Assembly (NCBI RefSeq): GCF_037893015.1
Contig: NC_133660.1
Span: 167,278,363 to 167,342,362 of the forward strand
Length of the DNA: 64,000 nt
Reading direction: 5' to 3'
From: Macrotis lagotis
Lineage: Eukaryota > Chordata > Mammalia > Peramelemorphia > Peramelidae
The notes under the pieces: model-generated
What the model saw: only the letters and a program-made list of their open reading frames with translations
Told to the model about the DNA's origin: nothing
Database searches by the model: none
Shown here: piece after piece, positions 1 to 12,269 of the stretch
Numbering within the stretch: the stretch's first letter is position 1
How the letters are laid out: each line of letters begins with the position of its first letter
Position numbers and translations under genes: made by a program

Positions 1-388
1 AATTGCAATGCTGGCTATATAGACTGCAAGAATCAAGAGTTTGGCTTTTTTTTTCAGGATGGTTTTATAACTATAGCAAGAGCATTTGTGTTAGTATTAT
101 CACAACTACAGTGACTCACTAGACAGTTTTGTTTCAATTCCTGTTAAGTCAACATGTGTATAATATACTTATTCTAAATAAGAGAAATAAAAATTATAAC
201 CTCGTTTTTTGGTGAAACTACAAATGGAGATAGAATAGTAGCAAATCTCTGTTAGGTTCTCTTCTCTAAAATTACCTTCAGGTGGTAGATAAGAGAATAT
301 TAACTGATTTCTATGAAATATGAGTAAATTTTATATAGCATTTTTCTGGGACCAAGTCTTAATTCTGTTTAACAATTTAAACAATTGC

Positions 389-536
389 AGGCATCTAGGT
401 GGCCCAGTGGATAGGGCACTGGTCCTGGAATCAGGAGGACCTGAGTTCAAATGTGACCCCAGACACTTAATAACTGCCTAGCTGTGTGACCTTGGGAGTC
501 ACTTTAACCCCATTGCCTTAAATAAATAAAAAAACA
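389..536 (+). repeat. tRNA-derived marsupial SINE (WSINE/SINE1-like)
   Basis: The copy begins near CTAGGTGGCCCAGTGGATAG (A box) and has the box-B-like GAGTTCAAATG, then CTAGCTGTGTGACCTTGGG and an A-rich AAATAAATAAAA tail. It is diverged from the young copies elsewhere in the window, for example GACCTTGGGAGTCACTTT in place of GGCAAGTCACTT. This suggests the older SINE1-type subfamily. Confidence 0.85.
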
Positions 537-2059
537 CAATTTGAACAATGAATGAGTGGGAACTTTGAAACATTTTGAATTACATAGTTGCTTTTTTAGA
601 ACATCAGGGAATTTGTTTTAGTGGAAAAGTGCTTCTCTTGCTCTGAAAGATCAAGTTAGTTGCACAAACAAAAGGAAAAAAAACCCCTAAATTTTAAAAT
701 GTTAGAGAATATAACTCTTTCAAAGTGTATATGGTTCTGTGTTGCAGTTTACAAAGACAATGTCACACAAACTGTTAGAATAATAACAACAACAACATGG
801 AAATTTCAACTTTAATATATATTGGTACTAGAATTACCTTGGCTGCTGGCACCAGACACTCTCCGATAGATTTTTGAAATTTAAAGAATTTAAAGAGTGC
901 TTATTTTTTTGCAGGCCCTCAAAAGAATTGTTATTCAATGACATATTCAGAGTTTTTTGATTCAGTGAAGCCACCAAGACTTTCTACTAAACACAAGCTT
1001 TAAAAAATGTAATTTTAATGTATAAAAAATGTTTCAAAAGTCATCCAAAGAAACTGACATAGGTAAAGCAATTAATACAAGAGTAATTTCAAGGAAAGAT
1101 GATATGTGATGATAAAACAGAGATTTCCTTAACTCCAAAATAGTAAACCAAGGTTCTTTTTATGGCTGTTTACATGCTATTAATGTAAGTTTATATATAT
1201 TAATATCCTGGTTATATAGTTTTAATCTGCATACAGTTGCTTATCAACCAATATTTACATGGCTGCCACTGGTTTCTAGAGTTATCTCCTGAAATAAGTC
1301 CAAAGCTGCTATTGACAGTTACTTTCCATCAACCTACTTTTAAAAAGTTCCCCTTCAATATTGTCAGTGCTAATATAAACCAGGATAAAATAGAGTAATT
1401 CCAGCTGTTTGAGCTCAAGCCAAGGGTTCTGCTCCATAGATTTCTACTGCCCAACTGTCTACCTGATTTTTAAGAGTCGATAGGTCAAATCCCATACAAC
1501 TGTGTTAAAACACAAAACCAACTCTGAAAGACATTGACCACAGATGCTTACTCTATGAATCCTGCCCCTTTATCTTTGGATCTTGGAAAAAACTTCTGTC
1601 TGAGCAATGTCTAAATCTAATTCTTTGATTATTATGTGAACTTCATACCATCATTCTTGTCATGCTTCTATTGGAGACATGAGCATTTACCATTCATCAT
1701 AATACCTCAATGGTTTTTCCATGCACAGTAAACAATGGATTTTCTTAAAATGTACCAGAGTCAATGGCAAAAAAAATTGTGAGATTTTTCATTGTAAAAA
1801 CTGAATCTTGTATAATTGAATGCATTTCCAAAAGCCCTGGCCCTAAACAAATGGTTGCTAAGTTTTTAACAGCAGACCAGAATCACATACTAGAAAATGT
1901 GCTGCTGACTCTGCTTAGAAAATTGACTGATGCAAAGATATTCTCTACAGTTGAATCAATTACCTGTAAAATGCACAAGACAACTTCCAATACATAAACC
2001 ACTAGAAATTACAGAAAAAAACATCTGTTAGGCAATAATATTCATAATTACTTTTTCTG

Positions 2060-2570
2060 CTTATGATAGCTATGTGTTGCATAGTGCTCTATGATTACCA
2101 TGCTTTTTCACATACACGCATTTATTTGATCCTCACAATACCTCTAAAAAATAAGGCAGGTATTATCACTCCTAATTTGCAAGGCACCTGATGGAGGAAG
2201 TATAGCATTGTTCAGCTGGATGGGGGAGTGAAGGATCATGTGTGGTAGAAGCAGTGACTCCTAAAGGAATGGATTGCTTGGATAAATAAAGCTTTACCTC
2301 TCCCCCTTGAACTAGCAATACTTACATTTAAGATTTCCATATTTGTTATCAGTACTTTACTATAATAAGTGAACCATTATATGAGAAAGGACAAAGTCAT
2401 AGATAACCACAATTGTAGAACGGAATACATTTTCTCTTGAGACACAAAAGGAGTTTCAGTAATGTTAACACCGTCATTTCATAGATGAAAAACTGGAAAT
2501 TCATAAACATGAAAATCACACAACTAGTCAGCGGCAGAATTCAAACACAAAAATTCTTTTATCCTTATCT
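2060..2570 (-). repeat. ancient MIR/MAR1-type SINE fragments
   Basis: Two diverged copies lie close together (about 2060-2290 and 2400-2570). Each shows the reverse complement of the MIR core: the frequent-CTC start (GATCCTCACAATACCTCT), a remnant of the CAGATGAGGAAACTGAGG tract and, in the second, ACACAACTAGTCAGCGGCAG. Boundaries are approximate. Confidence 0.5.
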
Positions 2571-3811
2571 AAAGAATAAATTCTCCCTGAGATGGCAATT
2601 TTTTTTTAGTGAACAAGTACAACAAAAAAGTAAAGAGTGGGCTAGAGTGGTTTTTCCTTCCCACATTTGGCAGCAACTTACAGAATTTTGTGAATCAAAG
2701 TTTAGATTTTTAGCTTTTGTATCTTAGGACATCTAAACTAGAAAATCATAAAATCTCAGTTTGGTAAGGGATCAGATGAATCTCTACCTGAAATAATGAT
2801 TCCCTTATAAAGTACTATCTCTTCTTAAGCACATTTCAGCATAGATTTTTCCCCCCTAAAATTTATAAGAGATGAAAATCTGATCATCAAACTTCTCCAT
2901 TATAGTGTAAACTTTGGTTTGAGGATTATTTTTCTTAGCTGTACCCAAGAAAAGGTAATTTAAAAGTCCAGTTGACTTATTATCTATAAATAAGGCAATG
3001 AAAATACCTATTCCTAAATCAAAACTCCTGTTTTATTTGGTACATGGGAATTCCTTGTTGCCATGAAACTTATGTAAATAAACATGGAGGAATATTTTAT
3101 AAGTTTATTAAGTATATTGGAATTATGCTCAATTGTTCTGCCATGATGATAATAACATCAACTTATCCACATGTGTCAGTAGCTCAAGGTGGACTGGGAG
3201 GATGAGAAAGAGATTAGAAAATAATTTAGAACAAAGGCATCAATAAAGATGAAGAAATAAAGGCATGTGGGAAAATTCATTTACAAAGGATAACATTCTG
3301 TTGAATTGTGAACACTACCAAAAAATAGAAATATCAATTCTTTTCAGACTCTGGAGCAAAATGTAACCTGGGTCATCCATTTAGCATTGGCACTTAGGTG
3401 GAGGGTAGCACTTGCCTCCTTGTTTTCTACCATGGTGATACTTAAAAGTTATTCCCTCACCATTGATTATTTTATCATGTATCTCTGAATGTAATCATGG
3501 CTTCAGTCATCCCAGGAGAAACTAATCAAAGTAACAATCCCTGGTCATCATACTTTTTTTCTTTGCAGTTGAGTACTCTGATTTCATTGAGCTAATGGAC
3601 CTTGGTAGAACTCAGTTTCTTCATCAGTGGAGGAAGGATCATTTAGGGAAACCATTTTTTGAAGTGAGGGTCAACTGAAATATCTATTTCAAAATTGTCT
3701 ACAATAATCATCATGATCTTTTTGGGTAACTTGGGTCTTTAGTCTAACTGTGACTGGAATTATTCAAGTGCAAATGAGTGCAATTCTTTAATATTAATGC
3801 TTTTCTTTTTG

Positions 3812-3964
3812 GTTTTTTTTTTTTTTTTGGCAAGGCAATGGGGTTAAATGACTTGCCAAAGATCACACAGCTAGGTAATTATTAAATGTCTGAGATAGGA
3901 TTTAAACTCGGGTCCTCCTGACTCCAGGGCTAGTGCTCTATCCACTGTACCACCTAGCTGCCCC
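3812..3964 (-). repeat. WSINE-type SINE with target-site duplication
   Basis: A reverse-orientation copy running from its T-rich tail through GGCAAGGCAATGGGGTTAAA to the 5' end CCACCTAGCTGCCCC. It is flanked by an approximate duplication of TAATATTAATG (just before 3803 and at 3965-3975). This indicates target-primed insertion with L1-type machinery. Confidence 0.9.
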
Positions 3965-4479
3965 TAATATTAATGATTTTATAAATATCTTACATTATAG
4001 AAATTCAGCTTATGGACATCTAAAGTCTACTCCCTCCTCTAGTACTATACTTCCCATATCTTTTTTTTTTTTAAGAAATGAGAAAGCTTCATTTGTCTAC
4101 TCATAAAGAAAAGGAAGATAAAACTCTGGAGAAGTCACTTCCTAGCCTTGGTTTTTCCATTTAAAAAGAGAAAAACAAATGGGGGAAATGAGAGGAGAGA
4201 GAATGCCTGGTTAGATCACTTTATCTTAGTCTTAATACTAGCCATAATTGGATTTAATTGATGAGTATATAAATAATGCCATTTTAAGTCCAAATCATTT
4301 ATCGTTTTATCAGAATTATTTTGCATATTATATGATTTTATGTTTTAAATGGTTTAGTCATTTGACCAGCATTTATGCTTAACTAGTATTTATGTTTGCC
4401 ATCATGGCAAACACCTGCTGTCTTAAAATGTATTTAAAAGCACTTTTGAAGAGTCTTCTCATACACACACATAAATACA

Positions 4480-4628
4480 TAGGTGGCACAGTGGATAGAG
4501 TACTGGCCCAGGGGTCAGGAGGACCTGAGTTCAAATGCGACCTCAGATACTTGATAATTACCTAGCTCTATGGCCTTGGGCAAGCCACTTAACCCCATTT
4601 GCCTTGCAAAAAACAAAAAACAAAAAAA
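4480..4628 (+). repeat. WSINE-type SINE
   Basis: Forward copy starting TAGGTGGCACAGTGGATAGA. It continues through GAGTTCAAATGCGACCTCAG and GCCACTTAACCCCATTTGCC, and ends in an A-rich tail interrupted by single C residues. The open frame over its tail (4599-4829) is not a gene. Confidence 0.88.
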
Positions 4629-4699
4629 ACTATCCAACCAACTTTTTCACTCTACAGCTATGGAATCTGTAGGGGTCAAACTAGTAAGTGGAATAACTT

Positions 4700-4850
4700 G
4701 ATTTTGAACTTGAGGGATCCTGGCATAGCAGAAAAAGAGTTCATCTCAAAATCAGAAAGACCTGGGTTCAAGTCTAAACTTTTACCCTTACTGGTTGTGG
4801 GACCCTGGATAAGTTACTTAACCTCTTAGTGCTCTAAGAAGTCTCTAAAA
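4700..4850 (+). repeat. MAR1/MIR-like ancient tRNA-SINE
   Basis: The copy reads ATCCTGGCATAGCAGAAAAA, then ACCTGGGTTCAAGTC and GTGGGACCCTGGATAAGTTACTTAACCTC. This is the classic tRNA-SINE and MIR-core order, but the sequence is too diverged for the WSINE family. Confidence 0.65.
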
Positions 4851-5509
4851 CTAAGTTAAGAAAAGTGCCAATATACATCGGGAAAGGGAATTTTCTCACC
4901 TGGAGAGAATTTCTTGTGCCAATGAGATCATAGGTTTACTCTCTAGCCTTGGAATGCAAATTCAATATATTTCTTTTGTATAAAGCTAATTCCAAGTATT
5001 AGTGGTGCATCTCCTGTTTTTTGGAGCACATGACAGTAGAAAGAATAGATGAGGAAATGTTAAAAAAAAAAGCAAACACTACAAGATGGATTGGGGTTTT
5101 TGGAAGACTTGCTCTCAAATAGAATATTTTATTTGGTCAAGGCTGCCATGTATTTAAATATACTGGCAGTCCCCTACTTTATGAACTCTTGGTTTAAAAA
5201 ATCCTAACAGGAATGGGCAATGGGGGGAATCTCAACAAGTGAGAAAAAGTGTTCAAAGCATCAGGGAAGTGATCTGCCTAGAGGTGGGAGGAAGTGGGAG
5301 GAGAATGCTATTCTTAGAATTATATTACTATATTTAGGTACATTATAAGTTAATTAGTTTTATTGTAAACTGGTCTAAGAAATGAACCACCATGCATAAC
5401 ATTGTTTCTATGTGAGAAAAGTGTTCTATTTCCAAAAGACTGATATGCAATTAGATCTTTTTGGACCTGACCTATTCTCAAGTTGAGAAATGCCAGTAAT
5501 ATGCATGTG

Positions 5510-5515
5510 TTTATT
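5510..5515 (-). promoter_or_regulatory. candidate poly(A) signals for ATP10D
   Basis: On the minus strand an AATAAA hexamer lies at 5515-5510, about 345 bases beyond the stop codon. Others occur at 5850-5845 (only 8 bases after the stop) and at 5363-5358. Human ATP10D has a long 3' UTR, so the hexamer beside the stop is less plausible. No downstream GU-rich element was verified, and the choice among them is open. Confidence 0.25.
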
Positions 5516-5858
5516 TTCTTTTATGGTCTCCAAGTGAAACAAAATTTAAATTAAATTTAATTTTTTTAAAATAGTTTGCATTTTTAAGTCAATGAAAATG
5601 TTTTTACAAAATCCAAAAACTTCTTAAGAACATTTGATTCCAGCATTGAATCAAATTAAAAACCTCCCCAAGTCAACCTTACTCTTTTTTTTTTAAATTC
5701 CACATAGAGCATAATTTTACATAGACATCTCATAGCCTATTAAACATTCATGTTCTTTAAGAAATAATTCAAGACAGTCTCTTTTTTTGGTAAGGAAAAT
5801 TTCCTTCTTTTCAATCCCAAATTACAAGAAGCATTTTTTTCCCTTTTATTTCTGAGTG

Positions 5859-6189
5859 CTATTCTGTACTACTACTTGGTATCTTCATAGCCATCCCTGA
5901 GGCATTGGTTATATCTAAAGTAGCTTTGAATACAGGAGAGTCTCTTTGTTTGGTACAAAAAGATGCTGTTGTCATTGAGAAGTCACAAGAAAAGTCCAAG
6001 TTCCTCTCTCTTCCTAGCCTCTCAGTGTCTGTAGGACCAGAATGAACAGCTGCCATCTGCCTTATTCTTCTGGCCTCATTCCACTTTTTGAGAGCTTCAT
6101 TCCTTTCCTCCAAAGTAAGTTTATCAAGATGCTTAGATCTTAATATCAAAGAAGGAAATACTGATCCCTGCAGAACTCTGTATATAAAC
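5859..6189 (-). CDS. ATP10D: ATP10D last coding exon, C-terminal tail
   Basis: This exon begins after the acceptor CCCTAG at 6191-6190. It completes the codon split by the previous exon (PR|FIYRVLQGS) and reads to a TAG stop at 5861-5859, giving 110 residues. The first residues finish the last membrane segment (LLPRFIYRVLQGS). The rest is the cytosolic tail with a charged stretch near EERNEALKKWNEARRIRQM. The part close to the membrane matches human ATP10D well, while the last 70 or so residues are poorly conserved, as is usual for class 5 flippase tails. The phase (2 nt carried over plus 331 nt) closes exactly. Assignment as the terminal exon is firm. Confidence 0.94.
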
Positions 6190-6740
6190 CTAGGGAACAA
6201 AGAACATCATTAAATTAATTATAACTGTCTCAGATATAGTTTGGCAAATCAAGAAATTACTTTATAGTTACAGAAAAAAATCAAAGAAGTACAAGGGAAA
6301 TCTCTACCAGAAGTGTAGAAGTATAGCTCTCTCAGCACTTTCAGGCTACCAGGGTATCCTATTGGGCAGGGATACCCATATTGCAATGAATTTTATTTAA
6401 AATGGTTAAGAAGATCTGCATTTCTAAATAATTTTTTTAACTGCTACATAAGAAAGTAAATTTGTAAACAATTCTAAATAGGGGAGATTGAATGGTTTTA
6501 TCATCTACAGAATGGGAAGAAAACAGTCAAAGGTATAAAAGAGAAGATGATGATTTTGAAGCCCTAAGATACAATTATTTGAGGTTCCTGAGACAATGTC
6601 TTTAAGCCATTTGCCTTGAACTGGTTGAGGTAGAAAATGATCTAAATATATAAGGGCAGATAGATCACACAATCTCTCAAAGTCCCTTCCTATTCTATGA
6701 CTTCACTTGGATCATTCAGGTTGTGAAACCCACACCATAC

Positions 6741-6928
6741 CTGGGGAGAAGAGCAATACAAGTTGTGAGGACACAGACTAAATAAAACATTGGATCCATC
6801 ATGTGCTTTTCCATGATCCAGTAGACATTGGATGGTGGGTTGCAAGTCACACACATTGCTCCAAACACCAAGGCAAAGAAAAAGTAAGTTAAGATGCTAC
6901 CACCAATGACCAGCATGTGAATCCAAGT
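6741..6928 (-). CDS. ATP10D: ATP10D exon, last transmembrane segments
   Basis: The acceptor is TTTGCAG at 6931-6929 and the donor is CCCAG|GTATGG at 6741/6740. The 188 nt encode TWIHMLVIGGSILTYFFFA and on to a conserved CNPPSNVYWIM and FYLVCVLTTCIALLPR. These are two hydrophobic helices (about residues 5-28 and 46-60 of the exon), corresponding to TM9 and TM10 of P4-ATPases. The short luminal loop carries the cysteine pair seen in ATP10D (MCVTC). The exon ends in phase 2, which the next exon at 6189 completes to R. Confidence 0.95.
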
Positions 6929-7565
6929 CTGCAAAGCAAGAGAACAAGAGCAAAGTATGAAAGACATCAAAATCCCATACTGTCTAGGTTCACAGCCTGG
7001 TAAAACCCACTGGAGTTACACAAACCTCATTTTGAACCTAGATTGGTATATATATATTTCTTGATAAAGTGTAAAAGTGCTTCTCTAAAACCTCAAGAAT
7101 GGATTTCTATGGTTAAATTGATTGATTTCTATTAAAACAGAAAAGCAGAATCATTTATTTTGTCTCACAAACACCATCCTAGCTTCCAGTTATAAGAAAA
7201 CTCTAATGTAGTTGCTTAGAGGAAGTGGTGGAAACGTCCTGTAAACTTGGCATTTTTAATATTTGGATAACTATTTCAGTATAATTGGTTTCCTTTGTAA
7301 CCTTTTTTATTTTATGCATCTAAAAACATTATTTTGAGAACAGAGCTGGTATTAGCAGAATGAAAGGGGATCACAGATATAATACTGTGTAAGCACCCTT
7401 GCTCTAGAGTTTGTATTTTAAAATAGAGATTATAAAAAATACTTTATTCTTTAATTTGGCTATTCAGTTTTACGGACTCCCAAGCTCTATAGATTTCCTG
7501 CCCATCTGGTCAGCTTCTTTCCTGGGAGCAGATATGTGAATTGATTTCACAAGAGGCACACACAT

Positions 7566-7717
7566 TTTTTTTAGGTTTTTTGCAAGGCAATGGGGTTAAG
7601 TGGTTTTCCCAATGCCACACAGCTAGGTAATTATTAAGTGTCTGAGGCTGGATTTTAACTCAGGTACTCCTGACTCTAGGGCCGGTGCTCTGTCAACTGC
7701 AGCACCTAGCCTCCCCT
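7566..7717 (-). repeat. WSINE-type SINE with long target-site duplication
   Basis: Reverse copy in the intron between the last two coding exons and the 9.5 kb exon. It begins with its T-tail at TTTTAGGTTTTTTGCAAGGC and ends GCACCTAGCCTCCCC. AGGCACACACATTTTTT flanks it on both sides (7553-7569 and 7719-7735), which is a clean target-site duplication. The overlapping open frame at 7685-7954 is not a gene. Confidence 0.9.
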
Positions 7718-8999
7718 AGGCACACACATTTTTTAGGGGCAATAATCAGCATAAATTGTTTAGACAGAAACTACACTTTTCTTTTTAGCCAATTCTGTGA
7801 TTTTATTCATGAATCTAAAGCAGTGGTTCTCAGACTTTTCCTTCCACAATCTTTGCCCCAAGCCACAGAGTCTCCAATGCCTCTTTTAAAAGGATTTGAC
7901 TTTTTTCTGATAAGTATTTTAATGTCTTTCTTATATTTCACTCATTTTAAATGATTTAGAAAGTATTAGGTTTTCTTCTTAGCTAAAGTCTAGATTGAAA
8001 GGAGGACAAAAAATGAAGAAGATATGGTGGTTCTGCAAGGGTAGAAGGAATTAGAAGTGGACATAAAGCTAAACAATCTGACAATGCTTGAGGGAGGCTA
8101 GCCTAACCCATTCTTTCCTTCCAACCTTAGGATCTTCTCCAGCAGTCAATGAGTCAATTTAGTTTGGGGGCAGAAGTATCTAAACATCTTCTATATTTGA
8201 TGTCTTTGAGATTCTCCATAATTCATCTGAAATCCAGAACACATCCCAATGTGATGGCCAGAGACATATTTTTTGACATAATCACATTTTTCACTTGAGT
8301 TTTTTGCATTCTTCCAAAACTAAGTATTTAAAAAAAACTATAGAAGGATTTTACTTAAAGGCTTTCCCTTGTTCAGGCCATCTGGTTTTCTAAAGAGATT
8401 TATGAAAACCCATTCACCTCTGCATACATCACACCTTTACATTTTGAGCTCTGATTGGGCACTAAAAGAGGCCAACTGCTTGACTTGTAACTTCTTCCAG
8501 ATTTTTCTTATTTAAAACACATTGATTTCAAGAGAAGAAAAAAAAGGCACCAAGGGTCATATCATTCCAGAAAAATTCTACTCTTCCTTTTTGGTATATC
8601 CCCACAATATTCCTATCCGAAATTAAAAAAAATCCTTTTTATTATAGAGCTTCACCAACTTAAAAAAACCTAAGCATAACAAAATTCCTTTTGGACTAAG
8701 ATAGTAAGATATAACAAGTGTTACATTACTGTGTTTCAACAGAGCAAAAAAGACAACTATTTCAACAATGGCAGCAAAGCTAAAGTTATAAAAAAAATAG
8801 AAATTCTCTCCCTACCCCCCAAAACCTCCTGCCCTCTTCATTTTTTCTACCTAGTCAGTTTGTATGTTTAATTTAAAAAAAGTCATCCCACCTTGGCTGG
8901 CACTGATTCATTAACCTTGATACCACCTTTAATTGCGGATGATAAACATCTCATATCTTCTTTAGCTATCTGTAGTTTAGAAAATGTCTTGAACATACT

Positions 9000-9170
9000 T
9001 AATCAGCACATTTGATCAATTCATTATCTACATTTTGTAGATGAGGTAAAACAGGCTGAAAGCTGTAAAAGGAACTTGTAAAGTTCTTTTGTACAATCAA
9101 GCATTAAATTCAGGTCCTCTTACTCTTAGCTTGGGAAACTTCCACAACACTAATCTACAGTCTTAGTTTA
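9000..9170 (-). repeat. ancient MIR-type SINE
   Basis: Reverse complement of a MIR core: CATTTTGTAGATGAGGTAAAACAGGCTGAAAG-like tract, then AATTCAGGTCCTCTTACTCT. Diverged, with approximate ends. Confidence 0.5.
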
Positions 9171-9464
9171 AGCCTCCCATTCATGAGCAGACCCTTGATA
9201 AGGATTATAATAAATCCCTGGTCCAAATAACATGGCTATTTGTATTTCTTGGGTCACTTATCCAAAGCTTGCTCCATGAAACTTGACAACTGCTCAGCAT
9301 CATGTGAAATCCCACATTTCAATTCATTGTTTTCCTTGTCACTGCCCCTCTCTTTAGGGCTCCCTTTGCATCTAGGCATCAAGAGCTGTCCAAGGTCCTT
9401 AATAAGAGAGCTCAATTTTCTTTAAAAAAAAAAAGTAAGTAAATTGCTGTATGTTTCCACTCAC

Positions 9465-9569
9465 CAAAGTCTTACTTTCAATTACAAGGTGGAGAAGAAT
9501 GATGAATAGCGCTGCTGTGTTCAAAGGGTTCCCAAACATAAAGATGTCAATGTCTGAGCCCTGGTAGGC
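9465..9569 (-). CDS. ATP10D: ATP10D exon, TM8 region
   Basis: This exon is 105 nt, or 35 codons, in phase 0 at both ends. The acceptor is TTTTGTAG at 9571-9570 and the donor is TTG|GTGAGT at 9465/9464. It encodes AYQGSDIDIFMFGNPLNTAA followed by LFIILLHLVIESKTL. This is the luminal loop with the GS-D-DIF-FGNPLNTA signature of class 5 flippases, followed by a transmembrane helix. In human ATP10D the first residue is T rather than A; the rest is nearly colinear. The next exon begins with TWIHMLV, so the join reads ESKTL|TWIH as expected. Confidence 0.95.
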
Positions 9570-9674
9570 CTACAAAATGAAAGGAAAAAGGGGATTTAGT
9601 TGTAGGTTGATAATAGGTTGCCAGCATAGCAGAAGAGAAGCAAAGAGAATAAATATATTTCTTTTTGTACTTAC

Positions 9675-9755
9675 AAAGTAAGGCACAAAGAAGCAAACTA
9701 GGCTTTGGTAAAAGGCATCAAGCAAGGTGATCCAGAATGTGAATGGTAAGTATGC
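9675..9755 (-). CDS. ATP10D: ATP10D exon, TM7 region
   Basis: This small exon is 81 nt, or 27 codons, phase 0 to phase 0. The acceptor is TTTCCAG at 9758-9756 and the donor is TTT|GTAAGT at 9675/9674. It encodes AYLPFTFWITLLDAFYQSLV then CFFVPYF. It forms an amphipathic lead-in followed by one membrane helix, and it matches human ATP10D at almost every residue. Only about 100 bases of intron separate it from the following exon at 9569. Confidence 0.95.
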
Positions 9756-10737
9756 CTGGAAATGAAACATTGGAATAAGAATAAGATATCATCTTCTTGA
9801 TCATAGAAGAAAATTCTGCAAATGCTACCCATAATTTTCTTAACCCGCTAGATTTTGGATTGAGGATAGAAGTCTGAGACAGGATGGACCCACAGGGAAA
9901 ATGGAATGAAAAAGTCTGGTGAAGCTCTTCTTCTTTAGTACTCATCTCTCTGATCTTTTCTCTTCATGAGGGAAAACTGAAAGAGTACATAAAGAAAGAG
10001 CCTCCTGTCAGTAGTTACAATGTATTATTACTTAAACAAAAAACTCTTTTCTTCAGATTCCACAATCAATTTTTCTTCCTAATTTGACCTTTTCATTTCT
10101 CATTTTCCCAAAATGCAAAAAAGGAGGTTTAAGCTCATCTATAAAATATGCTAATTCCCAAATAAAGTTACTCTGTGATAAATATAGAAATATATTTTGG
10201 GTTGTTATCTTCTGTCTCACAAACCTACTCAGTATTTTCATATCAATAATTTAATAAACTTTTGTGGTCCTTTGAATGATCAAAATAATGAAGACTCATG
10301 GTTCTTGATTCACTTTTTTTAAAGCAATTCCATAGTAAGGATAAGAGACTTCCCCCCCATCATTTTCCAGAACCATTTCTAGAATGAGGCAAGAAACAGA
10401 CTCTGAAGAATAAGAATGTAAAAAAAAATAAGAGGGCTGAAAGAATTCCATTGATCTGAGGGGGAAAGATTTGGTGTTAAATTAAGTCATAACTTAGCTC
10501 TTATTTTCTTCCCTATCTCTGAATTCTAAAATTCCTCTCAATATAACTTTCTGTCCTTTTATTCCTCCTCCCTTACTCTAAACCTGTTCATCCTCATTAT
10601 GAGTTTCAGACGCTTTATCCCTCCTGGTCTTCCTCATATTATCTCTGCTCTGATCTTAATTTCATCCCTTTACAGCAGGAATAAGGAACCTTTTATCTGG
10701 CAAGGACCATTTGGATGGATTTACCCTAACCTCTTAA

Positions 10738-10980
10738 ATGGGGCCACTAGGTGGCACAGTTGGTAGAGAGTCAGGGCCTGAAGTCAAGAAAACTGATCCT
10801 CCCGAGTTTAAAGCTGGCTGTGTGACCCTGGGCAAGTCATTTGATTCTTTTTGCCTCAGTTTTTTCATCATTAAAATGAGCTGGAAAAGAAAATGATAAA
10901 TCACTTCACTATTTTTACCAAGAAAACCCCAAGAAGGGTCACAAAAAGTCAGGCATTGAAGTAATGACTGAACAATAACA
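10738..10980 (+). repeat. tRNA-SINE with RTE/BovB-like tail
   Basis: The copy begins GGCCACTAGGTGGCACAGTT, passes through GTGACCCTGGGCAAGTCATTT and GAGCTGGAAAAGAAAATGAT, and ends in an RTE-like 3' tail (AAGAAAACCCCAAGAAGGGTCAC then ATGACTGAACAATAACA, given here in parts). This tail type is shared with RTE LINEs, which mobilise such SINEs. Confidence 0.75.
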
Positions 10981-11229
10981 TATCCAAAATCCTCTTAAAC
11001 TGCCCCCTTGTCCTGCCAAACCACAACCCTTAAGTTACCCCCCTCCCCTAAGCCAAAACAAAATACTTTGAGAAAAAGTTACAATTGTGCTGACTGGATG
11101 CACTATGAAAAAATTCATGTATCTTTAAAAGGGCCCTCATTGCTTCTAATTTCTCTCTTCTGTATCCTCCACCCAACTCTAGAATTATGTTTTAGTCTTT
11201 TGTGGATTTTTTCCAATTACATATAAAGA

Positions 11230-12260
11230 TAGTTTACAACATTATGTTTTGTAAGATTTTGAAAGTTCATTTTTCTCTCTCCTATCCCCATTCCCCAAGT
11301 CAGCAAAGTAATCTGATAGAGGTTATAAATGGTTATCTCAAACATAATTCCATATTATTCCAAGAAGAAGCAGAATAAAAGAAAAAGATGAGAAAGGGCA
11401 AAAAAAAGCAAAATTTTTTTTTTTTAAAAAGGGAAAATAGTACGCTTTGGTATGCATTCAGACTCTTTGGTTCTTTCTCTGGATGTGGATTGCACAGGTT
11501 TTTTGGAATTGCTTTTGATCACTACATTGTTGAGAAGAGCTAAGTCCATCATGGTTGATTATCACACAGTGTTGCTGTGTACAGTGTCTTCCTGGTTCTC
11601 CTCACTTCATTCAGTATCAATTCATGTAGGTCTTTCCAGGTTTTTCTGAAATCTTACTGCTCATGATTTCTTACAGAACAAAAGTATTTCAATACAATCA
11701 TACACCACAACTTGTTCAGCCATTCCCCAATTGATAGGTATCTCCTCCGTTTCCAATTATTTGCTACCACAAAAAGAGTTGCTATACATACTTTTATATA
11801 TGTGTGTATCTCCTTTTTTATAATCTCTTTGGAATACAGACCTTGTGGTGGTATTGGCTGGATCAAAATTTTATAGCCCTTCCAAAATGATTGGATCAAT
11901 TCACAGTTCCTCCAATAGTACATTAGCATCTCAGTCTTCCTATATCCTCCCAACATTTATCATTTTCTTTTTCTATCATATTAGCCCATCTGATATCTCT
12001 GTACAAAATCTTTTAAATTTAATGTAATCAAAATTAACCCTTTTGCATTTCATAATGTTCTCTAACTCTTGTTTGGTCACAAATCTTCCCCTCTCCATAG
12101 ATCTGACAACTATTCCTTGTTCTCCCAATTGGCTTATGGTATCACCCTTTATGTCTAAATCATGTACCCATTTCTATATTATCTTGGTATAGAGGGTAAA
12201 ATGTGGTTTGTACATAGCTTCTGCCATGCTATTTTCCACAAATTACCTTTTCCAAGACAC
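11230..12260 (-). repeat. LINE-1 3' end (ORF2 C-terminus plus 3' UTR), fragment
   Basis: Read on the minus strand, this fragment contains the conserved C-terminal ORF2 end (the frame at 11956-11654 includes LFVVANNWKRR and SIGEWLNKLW, the marsupial counterpart of the human L1 C-terminus). 3' UTR matter extends toward 11230. About 12000-12250 is an upstream ORF2 piece. A gap between the two pieces suggests an internal deletion. No functional ORF remains. Confidence 0.85.
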
Positions 12261-12269
12261 TGATTGCAT

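Larger units (their letters stand above)
1..5858. other. 3' flank of ATP10D, no recognised gene
   Basis: No conserved coding exon was recognised here on either strand. In human, CORIN lies on this side of ATP10D in convergent orientation, so CORIN 3' UTR or intergenic DNA is the expectation from synteny, but none of the CORIN protease-domain C-terminus was seen. Identifiable content is SINEs and ancient MIR-like copies, listed separately. About 900-2040 and 2900-3790 contain no repeat that I can name. The open frame at 1764-1997 (+) has no recognisable domain and probably arose by chance. Confidence 0.6.
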
